DNA of 6,311 nucleotides from Clostridiaceae bacterium (GTDB lineage Bacteria > Bacillota > Clostridia > Oscillospirales > Acutalibacteraceae): positions 1 to 6,311 of the forward strand of contig CAJGCL010000109.1 of NCBI GenBank assembly GCA_904501675.1. Direction: 5' to 3'. Shown in pieces: positions 1 to 5,485 of the stretch. Numbering within the stretch: the first letter of the stretch is position 1; each line of letters starts with the position of its first letter. The position numbers were made by a program, and so were the translations under genes. A model generated the notes under the pieces. That model was given only the letters and a program-made list of their open reading frames with translations. It was not told where the DNA came from and ran no database searches.

Positions 1-773
1 GCGTTAACCTGAGTGTTTATGATTTCACCCTTTTCCCAGGTTTCGCCGCCATCATAACTCTTTTTTACCCATAAATAATATGTGGGATAAATTTTAATAG
101 GCGCGTAGGCAAAGAAAATGTTTGCGTGTACATCTTTATCATTTAATGTGCCGTCCTTATTCATCTGCTTTACTGTAACCGCATTTAAGGTTTCGCCCTC
201 TTTTTTATAGATGTAATACTCTTTATCAACATAGAAGTTATTATAACTACTGTTGTCAGAGAATTTCAAAACAGGGGCAAAGCCGTCATCATTAAAATCA
301 CCCACAAAATATGGATAATGGGTTTTATCAAGGGTAGTGCTTTCTGCTTTTTCTGCACTTGTTATATCGCAAAGAGCCAGTTTTCCGTCAATATAACCGT
401 TGCCCTTACCATATGTGCCTGCACTCCAAAGACCCATAAAGGCGGGGCAGGCGTCGCACATATGATAAATAACATTATCTTCTGCTTCGCATATTGCCGA
501 GTCGCAGAAAGAGGCACTTTTCGGAATTGCTTTGTTGTGATCGGCATGCTCCATATCCTCAAAGCTATTTACAAATTTAACATCAGACCAGGTTTTTCCA
601 TTGTCGTCTGAATATCTTATAGCGGTTTCAATATTGGCCGGATCGTCTGTACCGTTACCGTAGCGTACGTCTGCGCAAGCGAGAATTCTTCCGCTTTTAA
701 GAGTAAGCATTGCAGGAATTCTGAAAAGCTTGCTGTCAGCTGTACCGGCTGCATATGGATTAGTAATATTCAT
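1..773 (-). CDS. GH33 sialidase (exo-alpha-sialidase, NanA/NanB type), 5' part only
   Basis: Partial gene: 257 codons are present and the 3' end lies beyond the left edge. Sialidases release terminal sialic acid from glycoconjugates. The reading shows the FRIP motif at residues 17-20, whose R18 is the first residue of the sialidase arginine triad. R37 and the acidic pair D43-D44 follow at about the places of the second active-site arginine and the acid/base aspartate. There are two textbook Asp boxes, SDDNGKTW at 55-62 and SYDGGETW at 239-246. The stretch between them (about 120-225) is longer than in compact sialidases and resembles the inserted domain of pneumococcal NanA/NanB, ending in a PTYYLWVKKS-like strand. 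The start at 773 is chosen because GGAG lies 8 bp upstream; the ATG at 779 is too close to it. The frame is closed by a stop at 807-809, so no signal peptide or N-terminal CBM40 can fit. Cytoplasmic location is inferred. It follows the mannosidase by 14 bp, so it is probably co-transcribed. Hydrolase versus intramolecular trans-sialidase cannot be decided here. Confidence 0.9.
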   Translation of the reverse strand, partial: MNITNPYAAGTADSKLFRIPAMLTLKSGRILACADVRYGNGTDDPANIETAIRYSDDNGKTWSDVKFVNSFEDMEHADHNKAIPKSASFCDSAICEAEDNVIYHMCDACPAFMGLWSAGTYGKGNGYIDGKLALCDITSAEKAESTTLDKTHYPYFVGDFNDDGFAPVLKFSDNSSYNNFYVDKEYYIYKKEGETLNAVTVKQMNKDGTLNDKDVHANIFFAYAPIKIYPTYYLWVKKSYDGGETWEKGEIINTQVN

Positions 774-781
774 AAACATCA

Positions 782-785
782 CTCC
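782..785 (-). promoter_or_regulatory. Ribosome binding site of the sialidase gene
   Basis: GGAG on the minus strand lies just after the mannosidase stop codon (788-790). It is 8 bp before the ATG at 773-771 but only 2 bp before the ATG at 779-777, so it selects the inner start. Its place right behind the upstream stop fits an operon with possible translational coupling. Confidence 0.7.
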
Positions 786-787
786 GA

Positions 788-3700
788 TTAAACTATTCTG
801 AATGTTTTAACATCAAATGGTGAGGTGTTGAAGGTTATGGTGTTGCCGTTAAATTCAATCTCTTTGTTTTCATCTTCCATAAGGTTGCATTCATAAACCT
901 TTGTGAACGGAAGATTTATTGTAAGTGTTCTTTCACCGCGCACTCTTCTGCTTTGGTAAACACGGATAATTGTGCCGTTGCCATCCTGAGCGGCTTTTAC
1001 TGTATCAATTATAATATCATCGTTGTTGCAGAGGATGAAGCTGTGTTCCTCAGGAAGAGATCCCTCTTGCTCCGTAACATCTATTGCTTTAAGGGGAACA
1101 TTAAGCTTAAGTGCTTCTTTAACAGTTTCACTTGTCTGCCATGTGCCTGCGTGAGGGTAGAAGGAGTAGGTGAATTTATGAGCACCTAAATCACCTTTTC
1201 TGTCAGGACATGTAGGAGCTCTAAGAAGAGTTATTCTCATTGTGCTGTCAAGAACATCGTAACCGTATTTACAATCGTTGAGAATACTTACACCGTAGTC
1301 GCCTTCTGAAAGGTCAGCCCATTTGTGAGCGCACTGTTCAAAGCGTGCCGCATCAAATGAAGAGTTGCGGTGAGTCGGCCTTTTTATTGCGCCATGAGCC
1401 ACTTCAAAGGTTGCCTCTGTATTAAGCACATTAACAGGAAATGCGGCTTTCATAACCTTGTCGCGCTCCTGCCAGTCAACTTCTGTTTCGAAGATAAGCT
1501 GTCTTGAATCAGCGTAAAGAATAATGTTCTGAGTAATAGTTGATTTATTGAACTTTCTTACAACCTTAAGAACTGCCCTTACAGGTGAGCTTTCAACGAT
1601 TTCAACGTTTTCTGCTTTTTCCAACACCCATTTTTTCTTTTCATAGTTCTGCTCTAAGTTCCATGCAGTTTCATGAACGCATTTGTCTATAAATATTGAA
1701 ATAACATTACCTTTGTCTGTCAAAGTTTCGCGGTTGTTTTCTTTGTCAAAAATAGATGTAAGGTTACCATTTTCGTCATATTTAACGCGAAGGATGTTGT
1801 TTTCAATAACACCTTTTTCAATTTTTACATTATCTGCATTTTTGCTTTGAGCATAAGGGAAGAATTTGTAACCCATAGCAGGAACATCTTCTGCAATAAA
1901 TTCAGTGTATGTTTCACCGTCTTTTTCGAATGTTCTCGAAAGTGCATAGAAACTCTTATTGCCTTTCACAACAACAGAGGATGTGTTTTTGTGAGGAAGC
2001 ATATTCCATACAACAACGCCATTTTCTTTAACCTTAATATTTTTAGTGAGCGCACAAAGGCTATTATCATATTCCCTGTTTGCTTCTCCAAGAAGCTGGT
2101 TGAACGCAACTCTGCAATCCTCCATAGCTTCATGGATAGATGTACCGGGAAGAATGTCATGGAACTGGTTTGTAAGGAGCTTGCGCCACATAGTTTTCAT
2201 CTCTTCTACATCGTAACCGCCACCGAAAACCTTTGCCATTTCGATTCTTGTAAGCAAGAACTCACTTTGTCTGTTACCTTTTTTGATAAAGCCCTGACTT
2301 GTGTAAGTACCTCTGTGATTTTCGTAATAAAGCTCGTCGCAGTATGTAGGAAGCTCGTCTTTGATTTTTTCTGCTTCTGCGAAATATTCCTGAGGATGTC
2401 CCATGCTTGTTGATGGAAGACCAGGATAATTCTTAAGCCTTTTTGCGTTTTCGAGCATTCTGTATGTGCTTCCGCCACCGCCGTCGCCATAGCCGAACAT
2501 ACCGAAGCCTGTTTTCATAACGCCTTTCATATCGTTGTTGTAAGATGCGTCGTAAACCTGTTTAGGGTCATAATCGCCCTGGTAATGGGAGCGCTGATTG
2601 AGAGCAAGTATTTCGGAACCATCGTGTCCCTTCCACTTAAATAGTGTATGTGGGAATCTGTTGGTATCCTGATTAAGAAGCTTGGTGGTAATAAAGTATT
2701 TCATACCGCTCTTCTTGATAATCTGAGGAAGCGCATGGGAGAAACCGAAACAGTCAGGGAGCCAGTATGTATCGGAAGAAACCCCGAATTCCTGAAGGAA
2801 AAATTCTCTTCCGTAAAGAAGCTGACGAATCATACTTTCGCCTGACGCAATATTTGTGTCGCATTCAACCCATGTGTTACCAACAATATTCCATTGGCCA
2901 TTCTTAACCTTATCTTTTATTCTCTCGTAAAGCTCAGGGTAATTCTGCTTAACCATGTCGTAAACAACTGCCTGACTTTGTGTGAATGTAAATTCAGGAT
3001 AAACATCCATAAGAGCAAGGTTGTTTGCATATGTTCGTGCACACTTTCTTTCTGATTCCTGAATTCTCCAAAGCCATGCTACGTCAATGTGGCTATGTCC
3101 GTCAAAAATAACATGTGATTGAGCTGTATATGGAATTTCAGAAAGCTTTTTATCAAAATGAGCGCAAGCCTCTGCTATAGATTCTCTTATCTGGGCTTCC
3201 TCAAAGTCAAAATCAACTATATGAAGAGAATCGTCAAGTACCTTGTAAACGCTTTCTCTTGTGAATTCATCTTTTATAAGCTTTATTGCATCCCATGCAA
3301 GAGTGCAGTTAAGGTAGAATTTTTCGCATATTTCATCAACAACACAGAATTCTGCGAATTTCAATGTGTATTCGCATTCCTTCTGGCCTGCCATAGCCTC
3401 GTTGCAGAAGCCTGCAGAGTCGACACAAGCTTCAAGCTCAATATTCATTGGCTCACCATATTTAAGGAAGTTTGGTGTTATGTTGATAGTTTCTCTGCCA
3501 ACCCAACCGCTCTTTTCTCTTGAAGAAACTGAGTTTGCGATTTTGCCATCTATTCTTACAATAATTTCTCCGCCAAAATCAAGCTTAAGGTAAATCTTTT
3601 TACCCTTATAGCCTTCCGGTAATGTAACCTGAGCTTTGAAAATACGAGCGCAGTCGTAACGAGCCTTCCAATGGTCGCCCAATGTAACAATCTGAGTATT

Positions 3701-3844
3701 GTTTTCAAAAAACTCATATTTACCTTTACCTAGATAATTGCCGTCGTATGTAACCCACTGAGGTATACTTATGCTTTCGGCAATACAGTATTTTCCCAAC
3801 TGATTGAGCATATCAAAAAGAACCTGCTCTTTAGGTGTTCTCAT
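788..3844 (-). CDS. GH38 alpha-mannosidase, cytoplasmic Ams1/MAN2C1-like
   Basis: Complete gene of 1018 residues for a zinc-dependent retaining exo-alpha-mannosidase that removes alpha-linked mannose from oligosaccharides. Residues 1-240 form the N-terminal beta-sandwich region. The catalytic domain begins near 243 with FDGHSHIDVAWLW (247-259), where H252 and D254 are the expected zinc ligands. The nucleophile is D364 in WLPDCFG, the third zinc-site histidine is H562 in NQFHDILPGTS, and the glycine-rich GYGDGGGGS is at 451-459. A helical middle domain lies at about 525-600, and the GH38 C-terminal beta domain at about 605-1018 includes LLRAPTCPD. The length fits the roughly 1000-residue vacuolar/cytosolic eukaryotic-like branch rather than the shorter MngB or streptococcal forms. 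The frame stays open upstream to 3913, but AGGAGG lies 6 bp before 3844 and the extension overlaps the promoter, so 3844 is the start. There is no signal peptide or membrane segment. The sialidase follows 14 bp downstream. Whether it prefers alpha-1,2, -1,3 or -1,6 linkages cannot be read from sequence. Confidence 0.95.
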   Translation of the reverse strand: MRTPKEQVLFDMLNQLGKYCIAESISIPQWVTYDGNYLGKGKYEFFENNTQIVTLGDHWKARYDCARIFKAQVTLPEGYKGKKIYLKLDFGGEIIVRIDGKIANSVSSREKSGWVGRETINITPNFLKYGEPMNIELEACVDSAGFCNEAMAGQKECEYTLKFAEFCVVDEICEKFYLNCTLAWDAIKLIKDEFTRESVYKVLDDSLHIVDFDFEEAQIRESIAEACAHFDKKLSEIPYTAQSHVIFDGHSHIDVAWLWRIQESERKCARTYANNLALMDVYPEFTFTQSQAVVYDMVKQNYPELYERIKDKVKNGQWNIVGNTWVECDTNIASGESMIRQLLYGREFFLQEFGVSSDTYWLPDCFGFSHALPQIIKKSGMKYFITTKLLNQDTNRFPHTLFKWKGHDGSEILALNQRSHYQGDYDPKQVYDASYNNDMKGVMKTGFGMFGYGDGGGGSTYRMLENAKRLKNYPGLPSTSMGHPQEYFAEAEKIKDELPTYCDELYYENHRGTYTSQGFIKKGNRQSEFLLTRIEMAKVFGGGYDVEEMKTMWRKLLTNQFHDILPGTSIHEAMEDCRVAFNQLLGEANREYDNSLCALTKNIKVKENGVVVWNMLPHKNTSSVVVKGNKSFYALSRTFEKDGETYTEFIAEDVPAMGYKFFPYAQSKNADNVKIEKGVIENNILRVKYDENGNLTSIFDKENNRETLTDKGNVISIFIDKCVHETAWNLEQNYEKKKWVLEKAENVEIVESSPVRAVLKVVRKFNKSTITQNIILYADSRQLIFETEVDWQERDKVMKAAFPVNVLNTEATFEVAHGAIKRPTHRNSSFDAARFEQCAHKWADLSEGDYGVSILNDCKYGYDVLDSTMRITLLRAPTCPDRKGDLGAHKFTYSFYPHAGTWQTSETVKEALKLNVPLKAIDVTEQEGSLPEEHSFILCNNDDIIIDTVKAAQDGNGTIIRVYQSRRVRGERTLTINLPFTKVYECNLMEDENKEIEFNGNTITFNTSPFDVKTFRIV

Positions 3845-3850
3845 AAAAAT

Positions 3851-3856
3851 CCTCCT
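3851..3856 (-). promoter_or_regulatory. Ribosome binding site of the mannosidase gene
   Basis: A perfect AGGAGG on the minus strand, 6 bp before the ATG at 3844-3842. It decides between this start (MRTPKEQ) and an in-frame ATG 23 codons further upstream, which has no such site and lies in the promoter. Confidence 0.9.
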
Positions 3857-3877
3857 GAAAGCTTTTTTAAATGATAC

Positions 3878-3893
3878 TGTTAGAATAATAACA
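3878..3893. promoter_or_regulatory. Inverted repeat over the mannosidase -10 (possible operator)
   Basis: TGTTA (3878-3882) and TAACA (3889-3893) are perfect inverted half-sites separated by 6 bp. They span the -10 box and the predicted transcription start of the mannosidase promoter. That is a typical place for a repressor, but arms this short can arise by chance in AT-rich DNA. No regulator gene is in the window to pair with it. Confidence 0.3.
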
Positions 3894-3913
3894 TTTATGA
3901 AAAAAGAGTTCAA
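3885..3913 (-). promoter_or_regulatory. Sigma-A-type promoter of the mannosidase-sialidase operon
   Basis: On the minus strand, TTGAAC (3913-3908) is followed by a 17-bp spacer and TATTAT (3890-3885). The spacer ends in TGT, which makes an extended -10 (TGnTATTAT). Transcription would start near 3878 and leave a 5' leader of about 34 bases before the ATG at 3844. An inverted repeat, TGTTA-N6-TAACA at 3878-3893, covers the -10 and could be an operator. Expression is inferred only from these elements. Confidence 0.7.
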
Positions 3914-3970
3914 TATTTATCAGCGTGTTTATGCTTTGTCAGTGGATAGAATATAATTGGAAAACTTTAG

Positions 3971-4012
3971 TAAAAATCAACAAAAACGCGTGTATAAAAA
4001 CTAACAAAAATG
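3971..4012. repeat. Imperfect 18-bp direct repeat with phased A-tracts
   Basis: Copy 1 (3971-3988, TAAAAATCAACAAAAACG) and copy 2 (3995-4012, TAAAAACTAACAAAAATG) match at 15 of 18 positions with a 24-bp period. Each contains two A5 runs 10 bp apart, starting at 3972, 3982, 3996 and 4006. The pair ends about 24 bp upstream of the proposed pyr -35 box. It could be an UP-element-like or intrinsically curved segment, or tandem sites for a regulator. Only the repeat itself is observed. Confidence 0.45.
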
Positions 4013-4035
4013 GCATTGGAGAAGTGTTGTTTTTA

Positions 4036-4064
4036 TTGACTTTAAAATTAAAATATGATAATAT
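4036..4064 (+). promoter_or_regulatory. Probable promoter of the pyrC-carB operon
   Basis: TTGACT (4036-4041) is a good -35 element. The AT-rich stretch after it offers TAATAT (4059-4064) with a 17-bp spacer, or GATAAT (4057-4062) with a 15-bp spacer, as the -10. Transcription would begin near 4071-4073, just ahead of the first leader hairpin at 4080. The exact -10 is uncertain because the whole segment 4051-4070 is A/T. Confidence 0.6.
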
Positions 4065-4101
4065 TATTAAGATCTTTAAGTCGATACGAGATATCGGCAA
4101 G

Positions 4102-4170
4102 ATGAATATAAATTTTATGGGTACAGGGAAGGCCTGTATCAGTATTTTTGTGTGTTCAGCCTTGCCGTAG
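4102..4170 (+). CDS. Possible 22-residue leader peptide in the pyr leader
   Basis: The ATG at 4102 opens a 22-codon frame beginning MNINFMGTGK, and its TAG stop (4168-4170) sits inside the terminator hexaloop. A U-rich run (4143-4156) precedes the terminator. A ribosome reaching this stop would cover the 5' arm of the terminator and allow readthrough, as in the enterobacterial pyrBI leader. Against it, there is no convincing Shine-Dalgarno: only GAG at 4088-4090, 11 bp away and inside hairpin P1, precedes it. Such a short frame can occur by chance. The frame is seen; its translation is speculative. Confidence 0.25.
   Translation: MNINFMGTGKACISIFVCSALP
4120..4140 (+). ncRNA. Leader hairpin P2
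   Basis: GGTACAGG (4120-4127) pairs with CCTGTATC (4133-4140), eight pairs including one G-T wobble, around a GAAGG loop. It lies between the two antiterminator arms and would shorten the distance between them. It contains CAGGGA (4124-4129), which fits the CNGNGA consensus of PyrR binding loops as letters. Four of those bases are in the stem, so the canonical PyrR fold is not formed. Confidence 0.55.
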
Positions 4171-4188
4171 CGCAAGGCTTTTATTTTT
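4158..4188 (+). terminator. Rho-independent terminator (attenuator) ahead of pyrC
   Basis: AGCCTTGC (4158-4165) and GCAAGGCT (4172-4179) form a perfect 8-bp stem with a CGTAGC loop, followed by a T-rich tail (4179-4188, TTTTATTTTT). No gene ends just upstream on the plus strand. The terminator lies between the pyr promoter and pyrC, and its 5' arm can also pair with 4095-4101. It is therefore best read as a regulated attenuator. Confidence 0.85.
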
Positions 4189-4202
4189 ATAAATTTACGG
4201 AA

Positions 4203-4208
4203 AGGAAG
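4203..4208 (+). promoter_or_regulatory. Ribosome binding site of pyrC
   Basis: AGGAAG lies 6 bp before the ATG at 4215. The frame is open to an ATG at 4152, but that would place 21 codons across the terminator hairpin. This site and the terminator together select 4215. Confidence 0.75.
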
Positions 4209-4214
4209 AGTTTG

Positions 4215-5444
4215 ATGTTACAGCAGCTTAAAGCTAAGACAATAAGCATAGAAACAGCTCAGGCGGAGTTAGTGCCGTTTTATTCAGCCGTTTATGGTCA
4301 TTTGTCTTCTGTTGATACTCTTTCTGTTTTCAATTCTCCTGAATATATTGTTTTTCCCGGTTTTTGCGATGTGCATGTGCATTTTCGTGAGCCGGGTTTT
4401 TCTTATAAAGAGACGATTGAAACAGGCTCAAAAGCATCAGCAAGAGGTGGCTACACCGCCGTGTGTACAATGCCTAATCTTAATCCTGTTCCTGATAGCG
4501 CGGAGCATTTAAAAGAGCAGTTGGATTTAATAAAAGAAAATGCAGTCATAAATGTTTATCCGTATGCCTCAATAACAGTAGGGCAGAAAGGTGAGGAGCT
4601 TTCCGACTTCGATAACATGGCAGAGAACTCTGTAGCGTTTTCTGACGACGGCAGAGGAGTGCAGAGCGAGGCTCTCATGAAAGAGGCAATGCTTAAAGCA
4701 AAAGCTCTGGGAAAAATGATAGTGGCTCATTGTGAAGATAACAGTCTTCTGTTTGGTGGATATATTCACGATGGTGATTATTGCAAAGCACATAATCATA
4801 AAGGCATATGCAGCGAAAGTGAATGGAAGCCTATTGAGAGAGATTTGAAATTAGTCAAAGAAACAGGTTGTTCCTATCACGTTTGCCATATTTCAACTAA
4901 AGAAAGCGTTGAGCTTATAAGAAAGGCAAAGGCTGAAGGGCTTGACGTAACATGCGAAACAGGACCTCACTACTTAGTTCTTGACGATAACGATTTAGAA
5001 GAAAACGGCTCATTCAAAATGAATCCGCCTTTAAGAAGCGAAGCGGACAGGCTAGCTCTTATAGAGGGTATAAAAGACGGTACTATTGATATGATAGCAA
5101 CTGACCACGCTCCTCATTCTGCGGAGGAAAAAAGCAAAGGTCTTGCAGGCAGTGCTTTTGGCATAGTGGGTATAGAAACAGCTTTCCAAATTATGTATAC
5201 AAACCTTGTGAAAACGGGTGTTATAACTTTAGAAAAACTTATTGAGCTTCTTGCAATAAATCCTCGCAAGAGATTCAATATTCCTCTTGGAACAGACTAC
5301 ACTGTATGGAATCTTGAAAAAGATGTAGTAATTAAGTCTGAAGATTTCATCTCCAAAGGCAAAGCAACGCCTTTTGAAAATACACCGGTAAAATCAGAGT
5401 GTGTGCTTACAGTGTGCGATGGTAATGTAGTTTACCGCAAATGA
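4215..5444 (+). CDS. pyrC: Dihydroorotase, class I (PyrC)
   Basis: Complete gene of 409 residues. The cytoplasmic metalloenzyme cyclises N-carbamoyl-L-aspartate to dihydroorotate, the third step of de novo UMP synthesis. Amidohydrolase motifs in order are DVHVHFREPG (52-61), with metal ligands H54 and H56 and substrate-binding R58; FSDDG (142-146), whose D145 matches the aspartate that bridges the metals in class I enzymes; HCED with H172; CHIS with H225; NPPLRSEADR (270-279); and ATDHAPH with catalytic D297. The C-terminal region rejoins the small beta domain (VCDGNVVY). The length is slightly under the 420-430 usual for class I. The first 45 residues lack the usual opening of bacterial PyrC (an LIKNGRV-DP-like strand and a GKI turn), so the N-terminal beta domain is divergent or reduced. 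It is the first gene of the unit, behind the attenuator, and carB follows 41 bp downstream without a terminator. Confidence 0.95.
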   Translation: MLQQLKAKTISIETAQAELVPFYSAVYGHLSSVDTLSVFNSPEYIVFPGFCDVHVHFREPGFSYKETIETGSKASARGGYTAVCTMPNLNPVPDSAEHLKEQLDLIKENAVINVYPYASITVGQKGEELSDFDNMAENSVAFSDDGRGVQSEALMKEAMLKAKALGKMIVAHCEDNSLLFGGYIHDGDYCKAHNHKGICSESEWKPIERDLKLVKETGCSYHVCHISTKESVELIRKAKAEGLDVTCETGPHYLVLDDNDLEENGSFKMNPPLRSEADRLALIEGIKDGTIDMIATDHAPHSAEEKSKGLAGSAFGIVGIETAFQIMYTNLVKTGVITLEKLIELLAINPRKRFNIPLGTDYTVWNLEKDVVIKSEDFISKGKATPFENTPVKSECVLTVCDGNVVYRK

Positions 5445-5471
5445 AACAGTAAATAATTTTCTTTAATATAT

Positions 5472-5477
5472 AGGAGG
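5472..5477 (+). promoter_or_regulatory. Ribosome binding site of carB
   Basis: A perfect AGGAGG, 8 bp before the ATG at 5486. The 41-bp gap after pyrC is AT-rich and contains no terminator-like hairpin, which supports co-transcription. Confidence 0.9.
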
Positions 5478-5485
5478 CATCTCTA

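Larger units (their letters stand above)
4080..4188 (+). promoter_or_regulatory. pyr operon leader: transcription attenuator with competing RNA structures
   Basis: Three structures share bases. Hairpin P1 pairs 4080-4086 (GTCGATA) with 4092-4098 (TATCGGC) around a CGAGA loop, seven pairs with one G-U. Bases 4095-4101 (CGGCAAG) are perfectly complementary to 4161-4167 (CTTGCCG), and GAA at 4104-4106 can add pairs with TTC at 4155-4157; this is the antiterminator. The intrinsic terminator uses 4158-4179 and so competes for 4161-4165. P1 in turn locks up 4095-4098. The order anti-antiterminator, antiterminator, terminator is that of PyrR-controlled leaders in Firmicutes. P1 keeps the U-G and C-G pairs of the PyrR stem, but its loop does not match the usual CNGNGA hexaloop, so the ligand is uncertain. 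An independent hairpin P2 lies between the antiterminator arms (4120-4140). High pyrimidine levels are expected to favour termination. Confidence 0.7.
3845..4214. other. Divergent intergenic region (370 bp)
   Basis: The region separates the leftward glycosidase operon from the rightward pyr operon. From left to right it holds the mannosidase ribosome binding site and promoter, about 120 bp of AT-rich DNA with the A-tract direct repeat, the pyr promoter, and the attenuator leader with its terminator. Two longer frames of about 80 codons, one on each strand (3925-4170 and 3939-4175), cross these elements; they have no ribosome binding site or recognisable protein and are not annotated as genes. 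Nothing recognisable lies in 3914-3960. Confidence 0.8.

Noticed and set aside
318..611. 97-codon plus-strand frame (and a 66-codon frame at 362-562 minus) in the sialidase region
   Set aside because: Both overlap the sialidase frame that carries the FRIP motif and Asp boxes, and neither shows protein-family features.
1847..2413. 188-codon plus-strand frame inside the mannosidase gene
   Set aside because: It is antisense to the conserved GH38 coding sequence, has no ribosome binding site or family motifs, and is cysteine/phenylalanine-rich as expected of a shadow frame.
3845..3913. Upstream in-frame extension of the mannosidase (23 extra codons)
   Set aside because: It overlaps the extended -10 promoter and the predicted transcription start, has no ribosome binding site, and adds sequence not typical of GH38. 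AGGAGG is correctly placed for 3844.
4036..4059. TTGACT with TATGAT as the pyr -35/-10 pair
   Set aside because: The 12-bp spacer is too short for sigma-A. TAATAT or GATAAT slightly downstream give spacers of 17 or 15 bp.
3925..4170. Plus-strand frame of 81 codons in the intergenic region
   Set aside because: It runs through the pyr promoter and the attenuator and starts upstream of the likely transcription start. Only its last 22 codons are kept, as a possible leader peptide.
3939..4175. Minus-strand frame of 78 codons in the intergenic region
   Set aside because: It is antisense to the leader, has no ribosome binding site, and its composition follows the AT-rich intergenic DNA.
4152..4214. 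Upstream in-frame extension of PyrC (21 codons)
   Set aside because: It would be encoded across the terminator hairpin and lacks a ribosome binding site. AGGAAG fits the ATG at 4215.
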